Shown in pieces: positions 25,727 through 34,756 of a DNA stretch of 64,000 nt; the stretch's first letter is position 1; each line of letters begins with the position of its first letter. The stretch covers positions 2,046,001-2,110,000 of the forward strand of contig CAVYRG010000001.1 of the NCBI GenBank assembly GCA_963770915.1, in the 5' to 3' direction. The notes beneath the pieces were generated by a model. It ran no database searches, had not been told where the DNA came from, and saw only the letters and a list, made by a program, of their open reading frames with translations. The stretch comes from PALSA-270 sp963770915. Lineage in GTDB: Bacteria > Acidobacteriota > Terriglobia > Terriglobales > Acidobacteriaceae. Position numbers and translations under genes: made by a program.

Positions 25727-27049
25727 TTACCGAACCAAATGGAACACGCTTTCCAAGTGGTAGGTCTGGGGAAACAAATCCACCAAGTGAGCCTGCTCTA
25801 CGCGATAACCCGCGCCCAGCGGTTCGCCCAGATCGCGCGCCAATGTCGCCGGATCGCACGATACATAAATGATGCGCGGCACCGCCGACTTCACCAGGGC
25901 GCGCCTGACCTCCGCTCCCAAACCGCTTCTGGGCGGGTCCACCACCACCAACTCCGCTCGCAACCGGCCCGCTTTTTGCAGGTACTGCTCGCTGGTAGCC
26001 CGAACCGCCTTCACATTCGCGGGAGAATTGTGGGCCAAGTCGGCATGGGAAATCTGTGACGCTTCGACCGCAATCACCTGTGCAAATCTTCGAGCCAGCG
26101 CCGACGAAAACAGTCCAACTCCCGCGTAGAGGTCGAGCGCAACTTCGCCGCGCTGCCCCTCCGTAACCAGATTCACCAACTCGCCCACTAAATGGCGGTT
26201 CACCTGGAAAAAAGCGCCCGCGCTCACGCGGTAAGACGCGTTCGGGGTCTTGTACTCGAGTGCTTCCGCTCCGGCGGAAGCAATCTTTTCGGGATGGCCG
26301 TTCCCTCGCTTACCTGCGTCCGGGCTCGCGAATATAGCCACCCCGGCAGCCTGCGGAATTGTCTCCCGCATCCGCTCAGTCAATTCCTGTGCTCGATTCG
26401 CTTCCAATCCGGGCGCACAAGATGCCTCGATCAGAAGCTGGGAATCTTCTGCGTCCGCAAACAACTCGACTTCCCGTACATCGCGCGCTCCGTCCGCACG
26501 CCCCCACCGCCACAGCGCCTCAAGCCCACGATTGATCAGCGGCGAACTGATCGGACAGGCTTCCACCGGCAACAGCTCATGCGAGCCGAATTTGTAGTAG
26601 CCCGTGGCAAATTCCGGCGCAGTCTTGATTTGAAATCGGCTGCGGTTGCGATAATTCCACGGCGGCGACCGATGCACGATGAGCTCGCGATCCAATTCCA
26701 GCTTGGCGATTCGGCGAAGATTCTCTTTCAGAATTTGCGCTTTGATCTCTAGCTGATGCTCGTAGCTCGCGTGCTGATAGTGGCACCCGCCGCAACGCTG
26801 GAAATAAGGGCACGCCGGCTCGATTCGCTGCTTGGAGGCTTGCAGAATCTTCGCCGCCTCCGCTCGCGCAAAACCGGGTTTCTCCTCGACAATTCGCGCC
26901 TCTACCTGCTCGCCTTCGAGCACAAACGGCATGAATGCCGCTTTGCCGCGGCCGTGCTCGTCGGCCGGCAAACGCGCCAGCCCATCACCGCCATAAACCA
27001 GTTTTTCGATCGTTAGTAACAAGGGAAGTCGGGACAATGTGAAAGACAC
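25727..27049 (-). CDS. RNA m5U methyltransferase (RlmD/RlmC/TrmA family)
   Basis: A 440-residue SAM-dependent enzyme making 5-methyluridine in 23S rRNA or tRNA. It has an N-terminal TRAM-like domain (LTIEKLVYGGDGLAR), a [4Fe-4S] cluster motif (CPYFQRCGGCHYQHASYEHQL) as in RlmD/RumA, then a Rossmann methyltransferase: LDLYAGVGLFSSALARRF (SAM), VVDPPRSGLGAEVR and the nucleophile region IIYVSCDPATLARDL. The [Fe-S] ligands favour RlmD or RlmC over TrmA. It is adjacent to the PEGA gene (5 bases between) on the same strand. Confidence 0.9.
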   Translation of the reverse strand: MSFTLSRLPLLLTIEKLVYGGDGLARLPADEHGRGKAAFMPFVLEGEQVEARIVEEKPGFARAEAAKILQASKQRIEPACPYFQRCGGCHYQHASYEHQLEIKAQILKENLRRIAKLELDRELIVHRSPPWNYRNRSRFQIKTAPEFATGYYKFGSHELLPVEACPISSPLINRGLEALWRWGRADGARDVREVELFADAEDSQLLIEASCAPGLEANRAQELTERMRETIPQAAGVAIFASPDAGKRGNGHPEKIASAGAEALEYKTPNASYRVSAGAFFQVNRHLVGELVNLVTEGQRGEVALDLYAGVGLFSSALARRFAQVIAVEASQISHADLAHNSPANVKAVRATSEQYLQKAGRLRAELVVVDPPRSGLGAEVRRALVKSAVPRIIYVSCDPATLARDLGEPLGAGYRVEQAHLVDLFPQTYHLESVFHLVR

Positions 27050-27053
27050 GAAA

Positions 27054-27854
27054 TCATTGGTTTGCCTGAGCTGGGGGAAGCGGGACGTCGGTAGGAGCGT
27101 CGCGCGCGGTTAGGATTATTCGCTTGATTTGGTTTCGATCCAAGTGCTGAATCGTACCAGCAATGCGAACAGAAACATCCATGCCCGAAATTGAAATTAA
27201 GTCTCCGCTTAACACGCTCCCATCTCGCAATTCGATCGTGTCGTTGGCAGCGGCGCCTAGCTCATAACTCACACTACCTCCTGATACGTCATTCGCTCCA
27301 ATTTCGAGTGGGAACTTACCCGGATTGAATCCTTCCTTTGTGAACGCTAAGACGTGCTTGCCGACCCCAACTTGGACTAGCTTCGGCGTGATCCCAACTT
27401 CGGCGCCGTCAACCTTCAGCTCTGCGCCTTGCGGCACTGAATTAACAGTGATCGAAATTGTCTTCGGGATCTGGGATGCGGCGATCACAGAAACGGCGAC
27501 TGGCGTTCCTGACGCCTCGATTGTAGTTTCAAACTTTATGGTCTGTCCGGGGCCAACGTTCGTGACGGTTATCCATCCTTCTCCGATGCGAACCTTGTTC
27601 TTGTCGAACAAATAAAGCGAAAAACTTCCATTGGGAACCAGCTTGTTCGAAATATTCTCGGCCGTGGTCTCGGTTACGTAGATATGCTCGCTCCGCACTG
27701 ACCCTGTTTCTTTGAATTTACTAAACGTAAAACGCAAGATGGGGGTACCGTTGTCGGGCCAAACGACAACCTGCTGAGGCAAGTCCTTACCAAACGAAGC
27801 AGCAAGTAAGGCAAGAGTTATGTAAGGAACAACGACAACGCGGCGCAGCCACAT
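27054..27854 (-). CDS. Secreted PEGA-domain protein
   Basis: A 266-residue protein with a signal peptide (VVVVPYITLALLAASFG). A beta-rich N-terminal half is followed by a PEGA domain (about residues 135-205: ITVNSVPQGAELKVDGAEVGITPKLVQVGVGKHVLAF..EGF), a surface-layer-associated Ig-like fold. The end (TIELRDGSVLSGDLISISGMDVSVRIAG) resembles a small SH3-like element. Visibly lower in GC than flanking genes, so possible transfer. The start is 5 bases upstream of rlmD's region on the same strand. Exact role unknown. Confidence 0.8.
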   Translation of the reverse strand: MWLRRVVVVPYITLALLAASFGKDLPQQVVVWPDNGTPILRFTFSKFKETGSVRSEHIYVTETTAENISNKLVPNGSFSLYLFDKNKVRIGEGWITVTNVGPGQTIKFETTIEASGTPVAVSVIAASQIPKTISITVNSVPQGAELKVDGAEVGITPKLVQVGVGKHVLAFTKEGFNPGKFPLEIGANDVSGGSVSYELGAAANDTIELRDGSVLSGDLISISGMDVSVRIAGTIQHLDRNQIKRIILTARDAPTDVPLPPAQANQ

Positions 27855-27924
27855 GGAGATTCTCCCTGAGCAGCCGGTATTTTACAACACGAGCCTCGCG
27901 GGATCTCCACTTTGAGTTGTTCCT

Positions 27925-28632
27925 TCACATATAGAATAAACTCAGCCTCGGCACGCCGTGCTTCTCCATCAGCTGTTTGTGCACATACTGCTTTTGCAGC
28001 TGCTCGATCTGCGCCGCCGCCATCTTTCGCCGGTACGGCGCCATGGCCCGGTCCGCCTCGGCGCGCACAGCGACGATGTCTTCATCCGGCGTCGCCGCCA
28101 GCAGCACGGCGAACAGTTTTTCCTCCAGCACCGTGAGCCGCCGCTCCAGGTCTTCGAGCCGCGGCAAATATTCTTTGCTCTCCAGGTCCGCCGCCAACTC
28201 TCGCAACGTCGCCGCAGTCTCACTCGCCCGGGCCTGTCCGGAAATTCCTTTGCCTTCTGGCAACTTCGCGGCCTCAAGCTTTTCCGCGTTACGCCGTAAA
28301 TACGCGGCGATTTCTGCTCCTTGAAATCCCGCCGGCCTTTTCGTTTCGTCCTGCGCCGCCGCTCCGCCGACGGCGGCTTCTTTCATCTGCTCCGCCGCCT
28401 GCAGCACTTCCTGGCTGCAGAATCCAATCCCGTTGACCTTGCGCTTTGCCCGCTTCCGCTCGAAATGCTCGAACGTTGTATCGATCCCGCGCAACACCGC
28501 TTCCAGCGGAATGCCCGCGGCTTTCCAGGTTTCAATCAGCGCCCAGTCCAGGGGCGAGAGGCGCAGAATCCCTCCCCAGCGCCGCTGAAAGTGCTCTTCA
28601 ATTTCGGTGAAGTAGTTGAAATAGTTTTCCAC
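27925..28632 (-). CDS. Helical protein of unknown function linked to coaX
   Basis: A 235-residue, largely alpha-helical charged protein starting MENYFNYFTEIEEHFQRRWG. A middle region rich in Ala/Glu/Lys (AEQMKEAAVGGAAAQ, ADLESKEYLPRLEDLERRLTVLEEK) is likely a coiled coil. No enzymatic motif was seen. It lies 6 bases after coaX on the same strand and so is probably in the coaX-birA-nadC operon; its job is unknown. Confidence 0.65.
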   Translation of the reverse strand: MENYFNYFTEIEEHFQRRWGGILRLSPLDWALIETWKAAGIPLEAVLRGIDTTFEHFERKRAKRKVNGIGFCSQEVLQAAEQMKEAAVGGAAAQDETKRPAGFQGAEIAAYLRRNAEKLEAAKLPEGKGISGQARASETAATLRELAADLESKEYLPRLEDLERRLTVLEEKLFAVLLAATPDEDIVAVRAEADRAMAPYRRKMAAAQIEQLQKQYVHKQLMEKHGVPRLSLFYM

Positions 28633-28638
28633 GGCGGG

Positions 28639-29532
28639 TCAGCGGGAACGCAGCTTGGGCGCCGGTTTGGAGGCCGTCCGCTCCGCGAGAGCCGGCTCCG
28701 CGCCGCGAGCCGCCTTAGGCGCATTGCGCTCCCAAATAATGCGCAGGCCTTCGAGCGTCAGGAAATCGTCCACTTGCCGGATGTACTTCGAACCGCCGCC
28801 AATCAGCGGGGCCAGTCCGCCGGTCGCAACCACGCTGCTGGCTTCACCCAGTTCGCGCAAAAGCAGTTCGAGGATTCCATCCACCAGTGCGAGATAGCCG
28901 TAATAAAGACCGGATTGCAGGCTGCCCACAGTCGTAGTGCCAATTACCGACCCCGGCTTGCGCATGTCCACACGCGGCAGCCGAGCGGTGCGTTCAAACA
29001 ACGCGTCCGCCGAAATTCCAATGCCCGGGCAGATGACGCCGCCCTGGTACTCGCCTTTCGCCGAGACACAGTCAAACGTCGTGGCCGTCCCGAAATCCAC
29101 CACGATGCACGGGCCCCCATATTTCACGAACGCCGCCACCGAGTTGACGATGCGGTCCGCGCCCACTTCCGCCGGATTGTCATACAGCACGGGCATGCCG
29201 GTCTTCACGCCCGGCTCGACAAACAGCGGTCGGGTATCGAAATAGCGCTCGCAGACTTCGCGCAGCGTGGAATCGAGCGGAGGAACAACCGAGGAAATGA
29301 TAATCCCGCGAATTTCTTTGGCCTCCAGATTTGCCATCGCAAACAAGTTGCGGAACAGCACGCCGTATTCGTCCACTGTTTGCGTGGCCACCGTTGCCAC
29401 CCGCCAGTTCGCCACTAGCTCCAGCGATTTAGCAGACGCAGGCGCGCCGTTGCGGCCGGGCCGCGCTTTCGCTTCCTGCGCAAAGACTCCCAGCACCGTG
29501 TTGGTATTGCCGACATCGAGAACCAGCAGCAT
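28639..29532 (-). CDS. coaX: Type III pantothenate kinase
   Basis: Phosphorylates pantothenate in the first step of CoA synthesis. It has 297 residues. ASKHA-fold signatures: LLVLDVGNTNTVLGVF (phosphate 1), ISSVVPPLDSTL, VGADRIVNSVAAFVKYGGPCIVVDFGTATTFDCVS (catalytic Asp, phosphate 2), GGVICPGIGISADALFERTARLP and VVATGGLAPLI (adenosine). The ATG at 29532 gives the conserved start; a GTG three codons upstream (29541) is possible. It pairs with panBC elsewhere in the window. Confidence 0.96.
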   Translation of the reverse strand: MLLVLDVGNTNTVLGVFAQEAKARPGRNGAPASAKSLELVANWRVATVATQTVDEYGVLFRNLFAMANLEAKEIRGIIISSVVPPLDSTLREVCERYFDTRPLFVEPGVKTGMPVLYDNPAEVGADRIVNSVAAFVKYGGPCIVVDFGTATTFDCVSAKGEYQGGVICPGIGISADALFERTARLPRVDMRKPGSVIGTTTVGSLQSGLYYGYLALVDGILELLLRELGEASSVVATGGLAPLIGGGSKYIRQVDDFLTLEGLRIIWERNAPKAARGAEPALAERTASKPAPKLRSR

Positions 29533-29543
29533 AGAACTCACTT

Positions 29544-29583
29544 GGGACAGCCGCCCTCGGCTGTCCGCCGAGCGAAGCTCGGC
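29544..29583. repeat. Palindromic element between coaX and birA
   Basis: Two nested short inverted repeats: GGACAGCCG / CGGCTGTCC (29545-29553, 29558-29566) followed by GCCGAGC-GAA-GCTCGGC (29567-29583). The same composite recurs at 31702, 32777, 34767, 61305 and 62032. Confidence 0.8.
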
Positions 29584-29592
29584 AGTCAGACA

Positions 29593-30678
29593 CTACTCCA
29601 GCAGCCTTACCGTTCCGCTCAACACCGTCTGTAGCGTCGAACCTGTTCGCACGCGAAGAAAGCCTTCACCATCCAGACCCTCGGTCACGCCTTCAAACCC
29701 GCCGTTCTCTTCCACTCGCACTTTGCAACCGCGCACTGAGGACGAATGCTCCTCAAACCGCCGCAAAATCGACTTCCGCGCATCTGCGTTCTCGAGAAAA
29801 TCGCGGTACTCACGATCCAGCGATTTTAGCAAAGCCGCGCCCAACTCCATTCGCGACCACTCGCGGCCCGTCGCCAGGCGCAGCGACGTCGCTATCGGCT
29901 TCAGCTCACCCGAAAAACTCGCCTGATTCACGTTCACGCCGATTCCCACCACCACATACCGCACTCGCGTGGCCTCGGCATTCATCTCGGTCAAAATGCC
30001 GCAGAATTTCTTGCTGCCAAACAGCAAATCGTTCGGCCATTTCAGGTCAGCTTGGACCTGCGGATCGATCTCCAGCACCGCCGCCTGCACCGCCAGGCCC
30101 GCCGCCAGCGAGAGAATCACCGCCTCCGACGGCGGCAAGGCCGGCCGCAGCACCACCGAAACATAAATCCCCGCCGACTGCGAAGACTCCCACGAATGGC
30201 CGCCTCGCCCGCGCCCGGAAGTTTGCTGCTCCGCGAGGAAGACGCTGCCTTCCGGCGCGCCCGCAGCAGCCGCTTCCATGGCCGCGCTGCTGGTCGAGCC
30301 GATCTTGTAATAGTGATGGATGTGCTCGCCGAAGATCGTGCCGCGCAGCAGCGGCGCAAGCATGTCAGGCAACAGCAGGTCCGGCACCCGCTTCAACTGA
30401 TATCCGGTGGCCGGATGACCGGCGATCTCGACGCCCAAAGTGCGCAGCTGCTGAATCAGCCGCCACACTTCCGACCGGCTGGAGCCGATCTCCGCCGCGA
30501 TCTTGGTGCCGCTCACCACCACCGTGGCATGATCGACCAGCAGCCTCACGATGCGCCCCAGGCGCAAATCAGTCTTCTGCGCGGAATGCTGTGGCGCGGA
30601 CGCTCCTGTCCCCGAACCGCGGCTTGGCCCTGTCTTCTTAATGCGAGGAATTATGCGGGATTCAATCCGAAACCACAA
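29593..30678 (-). CDS. birA: Biotin-[acetyl-CoA-carboxylase] ligase / biotin repressor
   Basis: Joins biotin to the carboxyl-carrier lysine of ACC. It has 361 residues: an N-terminal winged-helix part (IVRLLVDHATVVVSGTKIAAEIGSSRSEVWRLIQQL) suggests bifunctional repressor activity, followed by the ligase domain: IGSTSSAAMEAA, QQTSGRGRGGHSWESSQSAGIYVSVVLRP, LKWPNDLLFGSKKFCGILTEM and GVNVNQ. The C-terminal SH3-like domain ends RTGSTLQTVLSGTVRLLE. The GTG start at 30678 adds about 35 unconserved residues; a later start is possible. Confidence 0.92.
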   Translation of the reverse strand: MWFRIESRIIPRIKKTGPSRGSGTGASAPQHSAQKTDLRLGRIVRLLVDHATVVVSGTKIAAEIGSSRSEVWRLIQQLRTLGVEIAGHPATGYQLKRVPDLLLPDMLAPLLRGTIFGEHIHHYYKIGSTSSAAMEAAAAGAPEGSVFLAEQQTSGRGRGGHSWESSQSAGIYVSVVLRPALPPSEAVILSLAAGLAVQAAVLEIDPQVQADLKWPNDLLFGSKKFCGILTEMNAEATRVRYVVVGIGVNVNQASFSGELKPIATSLRLATGREWSRMELGAALLKSLDREYRDFLENADARKSILRRFEEHSSSVRGCKVRVEENGGFEGVTEGLDGEGFLRVRTGSTLQTVLSGTVRLLE

Positions 30679-30688
30679 TCATGCTCAC

Positions 30689-30738
30689 GTGGGGCAGCCG
30701 CCCGGAGCCTGCCCTGAGCGGAGTCGAAGGGGCTGTCC
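30689..30738. repeat. Palindromic element between nadC and birA
   Basis: Starts GTGGGGCAGCCGCCC and ends GGGGCTGTCC, and contains CCTGCCCTGAGCGGAGTCGAAGG, a sequence type common in bacterial intergenic repeats; a reverse-oriented relative sits inside valS near 34597. Confidence 0.7.
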
Positions 30739-30754
30739 ATCAGGCGCAGCCCGA

Positions 30755-31633
30755 TCACGCCGGCACGATCCGTAAACTCAAATCCACCGCCGGAGCCGAA
30801 TGCGTCAGCGCGCCCACCGAAATAAAATCCACACCCGTCTCGGCATAGGCGCGCACATTCTCCAGCGTAATTCCGCCCGAGCATTCCAGCGGAACCTTCC
30901 GCCCGAGCTGCCCGCAGCGTTCCACCGCGCGCCGCACATCGTCCACCGACATGTTATCCAGCAGGATCGCCTCCGCTCCGAACTGCAGCGCTTCTTCCAG
31001 CTCGCGCGGCGATTTCACTTCGACCTCGATGGGCTGCTCGCCGCGCCGGTTGTGATGCGCCCGCTCCAGCGCCGGCACAATGCCTCCCGCCAGCGCAATG
31101 TGGTTGTTCTTGATCAGCACGCCATCGGAAAGATCGAGCCGGTGATTGTGCCCGCCGCCGCAACGCACCGCGTATTTGTCCAGCATGCGCAGCCCCGGCA
31201 CGGTTTTTCGCGTGTCAAGAATCTCCGCTTTGGTTCCCGAGATCGCATCTACAAACTTGCGCGTAAGCGTAGCGATCCCGCTGAGCCGCTGCAAAAAATT
31301 CAAAATCACCCGCTCGCAGGAAAGAATCACGCGCGCGTTATGCCGGATCACCGCCGCCGGCTGCCCCACGTGCATGCGCACGCCGTCGAACGCCTCGGGA
31401 TGGCTGATGACTTCGTAGTGCGAAGTCACCGCGCCATCGAGCGCGGCGTAAACATCCAGTATGCGCGGCACGCACCCGAGCCCGGCCAGAATGCAATCTT
31501 GTTTTACCAGGAGTGTCGCCGTCGCCCGCTGATTGGGATCGATGCAGGCATAGCTGGTCGCATCGCGCGTCGCCCGGTCTTCCACCAGCGCGTTCTCGAT
31601 CATCGCGGTAATGCGCCGGCTATTCCAGTCCAT
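30755..31633 (-). CDS. nadC: Nicotinate-nucleotide pyrophosphorylase (carboxylating)
   Basis: Converts quinolinate and PRPP to nicotinate mononucleotide with decarboxylation in NAD synthesis. It has 292 residues. Substrate-binding stretches ILNFLQRLSGIATLT, ILDTRKTVPGLRMLDKYAVRCGGGHNHRLDLSDGVLIKNNH, and the PRPP/barrel end ECSGGITLENVRAYAETGVDFISVGALTHSAPAVDLSLRI. Length and motifs are standard. It sits in the order valS, nadC, birA, coaX on the minus strand. Confidence 0.97.
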   Translation of the reverse strand: MDWNSRRITAMIENALVEDRATRDATSYACIDPNQRATATLLVKQDCILAGLGCVPRILDVYAALDGAVTSHYEVISHPEAFDGVRMHVGQPAAVIRHNARVILSCERVILNFLQRLSGIATLTRKFVDAISGTKAEILDTRKTVPGLRMLDKYAVRCGGGHNHRLDLSDGVLIKNNHIALAGGIVPALERAHHNRRGEQPIEVEVKSPRELEEALQFGAEAILLDNMSVDDVRRAVERCGQLGRKVPLECSGGITLENVRAYAETGVDFISVGALTHSAPAVDLSLRIVPA

Positions 31634-31701
31634 AGATCAGTCGTTAGTCGTGCGTCGTGCGCAAAACCCTACGTTGGGACTTCCCGCCCTCTCATGACTC
31701 A

Positions 31702-31747
31702 CGTCGGGACAGCCGCCCCCGGCTGTCCGGGCGAGCACAGCTCGCCA
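31702..31747. repeat. Palindromic element upstream of nadC
   Basis: CGTCGGGACAGCCGCCCCCGGCTGTCC then GGGCGAGC-ACA-GCTCGCC: the same two-hairpin composite as at 29544, with compensating base changes in the second stem, which argues that the paired structure is what is kept. Confidence 0.8.
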
Positions 31748-31771
31748 ATCCTGTCTTAACCCTCACCTGTT

Positions 31772-31851
31772 GTCATTCCGAGCGCAGCGAGGAATCTGCT
31801 TTTTCCAAACCTAGAAAGCAGATTCCTCGTCGCGACGCTCCTCGGAATAAC
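31772..31851. repeat. GTCATTCCGA-type inverted repeat
   Basis: Left arm GTCATTCCGAGCGCAGCG, core GAGGAATCTGCTTTT, then AAAGCAGATTCCTCG and right end CTCGGAATAAC. An imperfect copy of the family seen at 12391 and 54978 onwards, between valS and nadC. Confidence 0.85.
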
Positions 31852-31915
31852 AATCAGAAGAGAGAGCACGAGGTGCCCCAAATCCTTGCGCGTTTTTTGC
31901 GGAAGGGTGGGACAA

Positions 31916-34756
31916 TCACCCACACCCCAACTCCTTCATCTTGCTCCTCGTCTTCTCCCGCAGCTCGGCAAATTCCTCCTGTTGCTTGCGCAAGCCTTCG
32001 ACCACTGGCGCGGGCGCCTTGGCCAGGAACTGCTCATTGCCCAACTGCCGCTGCGCGTTTCCGAGGCCTTTCTCAATTTTCTCCAATTCTTTCTTCAACC
32101 GCTCGCACTCCGCGCCGACGTCAATCTTTCTTTCATACACGAGATGCACATCAAATCGCGCCGTATGCCGCGCGCCAGCCAGCTTTGCCAGGGAGCTTTC
32201 GACGAATGTCATCCCCTCGACATTCGCCAATCGCTCGACCGCCCCGTGATTCTGCTCGATCAGCTCCCGAATCTCCGGCTCGTGCGCGAAAACCTGAATC
32301 GGCGCTTTGACCTTGGGCTCAACTTTGAGCTCTGCCCGCAGATTGCGCACGCTGACGATCAGATCCTGCACAATCGCCATCTGCGTTTCGGCGACCAAAT
32401 CAATCTGTTTCTCATCCGCCAACGGATACCCCGCTAGCGCAATCGACTTCAGCGGCGCCTTGCCATCGTACATCGCCTGCCAGATTTCCTCGGTGATGAA
32501 GGGCATGACGGGGTGCAGCAGCCGCAGCGACGCCTCGAACAGGCTGACCAGATTCGCGCAGGTCTCCCGCGCCCCCGAGCCAGTATCCAATCTCGGCTTG
32601 ATCAGCTCGAGGTACCAATCGCAGAAGTCCCCCCAAAAGAAGTCATAGATGCGGTTGCACGCCTCGTGAAAGCGAAACGTCTCGAGCGCCTCGCCCACTT
32701 CTTTCGCTGTCCGATTGAAACGCGAACGAATCCATTTGTCTTCCAGTAGGTGCGCGTTAAACCACGCCAAACCCGCGTGGGGACAGTCGCCCTGAGCTGT
32801 CCATCCGGGTCGCAGGCCCGGCTCTACTCTCTCGACATTCATGAACATGAACCTTGCCGCATTCCAGATCTTGTTGGCGAAATTCCGATAGCCCTCCGTC
32901 CGGCTCTCGCTGAACGCAACGTCGGTTCCCGGCGCGGCCATCGCCGCCAGCGTAAACCGCGTCGCATCGGTGCCAAAGCGATGAATCACATCCAGCGGAT
33001 CCATGACATTGCCTTTGGTCTTCGACATCTTCTGCCGCTCCGCATCACGCACCAGCATATGAATGTAGACATGGCGAAACGGCACGCTGTCGTCCTTCGC
33101 CTGCGCGTCGCCGCTGGCCGCTTTCACCGCCGCATCCTGCTGGTGCCCCTGCATGAAATGGCAGCCGAACATGATCATGCGCGCCAGCCAGAAAAACAGA
33201 ATGTCGAAGCCGGTAATCATCAGCGCATTGGGATAGAAAACCTCCAGATCGCGCGTCTTCTCCGGCCAGCCCAGCGTGGTAAACGGCAGCAGCCCGGACG
33301 AAAACCACGTATCGAGCACGTCGGTATCCTGCGTCGGCGTGCCGCCGCACTTCGAGCACTTCGCCGGCGCCTCGCGCGCCACAATAATTTCGCCGCACGC
33401 GCAGTGCCATGCCGGAATGCGATGCCCCCACCACAACTGCCGCGAGATGCACCAGTCGTGGATGTTCTCCATCCAGTTCAGGAAAATCGTGCGGTAGTTT
33501 TCGGGAACAATCGTGATCTCGCCCGACTCGACCGCCCGCGCCGCGCGCTCGGCCATGGGCTTGATCTTGATGAACCACTGCGTGGAAAGCCGCGGCTCGA
33601 CCACCGTCCCGCAACGGTCGCACTTGCCCAGCGGCAGCGTGTGGTCCTTCTCGCCCACCAGAAAATTGCCCGCGGCCAAATCCGTCAGCACGCGCTTGCG
33701 CGCTTCGTAACGGTCCAGCCCCGCGTACGGCCCCGCATTCGCGTTCATATGCGCGGTCTCATCCATCACGTCGATCTGCGGTAGGTTGTGCCGCAACCCG
33801 GCCTGAAAGTCGTTGGGATCATGCGCCGGCGTCACTTTCACCGCGCCGGTGCCAAACTCCGGCTGCGCCAGCTCGTCAGTGATGATGGGAATTTCGCGAT
33901 TCATCAGCGGCAGCAGCACTTTCTTCCCGTGCAGATGCCGGTAGCGCTCGTCGTTCTTATTAACAGCAACCGCCGTGTCTCCCAACATCGTCTCCGGCCG
34001 CGTCGTCGCCACCGTTATAAATTCATCCGACCCGGCCACCGGATAGCGAATCTCCCACAGCTTGCCGGACACGTCTTCGTGCTTCACTTCCAGATCCGAA
34101 ATCGCCGTGCCGCAGCGCGGGCACCAGTTGACGATGTACTTCGCGCGATAAATCAGCCCTTCTTCATACAGTCGGACAAAAACCTCGCGCACCGCCCGCG
34201 AAAGATTTTCGTCCATGGTGAAATATTCGCGGTCCCAATCGACCGACGCGCCCAGCCGCTTCATCTGGTCGAGGATTCGCCCGCCGTAATGCCGCTTCCA
34301 CTCCCACACCCGCTCAACAAACTTCTCGCGGCCCAGGTCGGCGCGCTTCTTGCCTTCGCTGGCCAGTTGTCGCTCGACCATCAACTGCGTGGCAATGCCC
34401 GCGTGATCGGTTCCTGGCAGCCACAACGTCGTAAACCCGCGCATGCGATGCCAGCGCACAATGATGTCCATCTGCGTCTGCTCGAACATGTGGCCCATGT
34501 GCAGCGAGCCGGTCACGTTCGGCGGCGGCAGCAGCAATGTGAACACCGGCTTGGCCCGTGTGGCGCGGGCGCCCTCGCCCGCGGCCTGCCCCATGCCTTC
34601 GACTTCGCTCAGGGCAGGCGTAGCCGCGTTCTCTGCGGCAAGGGTGCGAGCCTTCGCCGGCGTAGCCACCGAGAACAGCTTCTCTTTGATCCAATATTCC
34701 GCCCAGCGCTGTTCAATCGCGCCCGGCTCGTAAGCTTTAGGAAGTTCGTGCGGCAT
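31916..34756 (-). CDS. valS: Valyl-tRNA synthetase
   Basis: Class Ia synthetase of 946 residues. It has the HIGH-type motif in PPPNVTGSLHMGHMFEQ, an editing CP1 domain (TTRPETMLGDTAVAVN, GTGAVKVTPAHDPNDF), KMSKTKGN, an anticodon-binding helical domain and a C-terminal coiled-coil arm (from about 860: ECERLKKELEKIEKGL). Two stretches have no counterpart in usual ValS and coincide with palindromes: around 34558-34618 (peptide ..AATPALSEVEGMGQAAGEGARA..) before the HIGH block, and 32777-32822 (..PGLRPGWTAQGDCPHAG..) before LEDKWIRSRFNRT. Both keep the frame. The ATG at 34756 matches the family start; the frame extends to 35020 without coding character. Confidence 0.95.
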   Translation of the reverse strand: MPHELPKAYEPGAIEQRWAEYWIKEKLFSVATPAKARTLAAENAATPALSEVEGMGQAAGEGARATRAKPVFTLLLPPPNVTGSLHMGHMFEQTQMDIIVRWHRMRGFTTLWLPGTDHAGIATQLMVERQLASEGKKRADLGREKFVERVWEWKRHYGGRILDQMKRLGASVDWDREYFTMDENLSRAVREVFVRLYEEGLIYRAKYIVNWCPRCGTAISDLEVKHEDVSGKLWEIRYPVAGSDEFITVATTRPETMLGDTAVAVNKNDERYRHLHGKKVLLPLMNREIPIITDELAQPEFGTGAVKVTPAHDPNDFQAGLRHNLPQIDVMDETAHMNANAGPYAGLDRYEARKRVLTDLAAGNFLVGEKDHTLPLGKCDRCGTVVEPRLSTQWFIKIKPMAERAARAVESGEITIVPENYRTIFLNWMENIHDWCISRQLWWGHRIPAWHCACGEIIVAREAPAKCSKCGGTPTQDTDVLDTWFSSGLLPFTTLGWPEKTRDLEVFYPNALMITGFDILFFWLARMIMFGCHFMQGHQQDAAVKAASGDAQAKDDSVPFRHVYIHMLVRDAERQKMSKTKGNVMDPLDVIHRFGTDATRFTLAAMAAPGTDVAFSESRTEGYRNFANKIWNAARFMFMNVERVEPGLRPGWTAQGDCPHAGLAWFNAHLLEDKWIRSRFNRTAKEVGEALETFRFHEACNRIYDFFWGDFCDWYLELIKPRLDTGSGARETCANLVSLFEASLRLLHPVMPFITEEIWQAMYDGKAPLKSIALAGYPLADEKQIDLVAETQMAIVQDLIVSVRNLRAELKVEPKVKAPIQVFAHEPEIRELIEQNHGAVERLANVEGMTFVESSLAKLAGARHTARFDVHLVYERKIDVGAECERLKKELEKIEKGLGNAQRQLGNEQFLAKAPAPVVEGLRKQQEEFAELREKTRSKMKELGCG
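32777..32822. repeat. Palindromic element inside valS (3' part)
   Basis: GTGGGGACAGTCGCCCTGAGCTGTCC then CCGGGTCGCAGGCCCGG: the two-hairpin composite of 29544, lying in frame in the linker between the KMSKS-region fold and the anticodon-binding domain. Confidence 0.75.
34558..34618. repeat. Palindromic element inside valS (5' part)
   Basis: GCGGGCGCCCTCGCCCGC (a near-perfect palindrome) followed by CCTGCCC..GGGCAGG enclosing CTTCGACTTCGCTCAG. It lies in frame just before the HMGH catalytic block. A close relative of the first part lies in pcrA at 61909. Confidence 0.75.

Noticed and set aside
27925..28632. Identification as a known replication or segregation protein
   Set aside because: The helical, Ala/Glu-rich composition gives weak resemblance to many coiled-coil families; no specific motif supports any of them.
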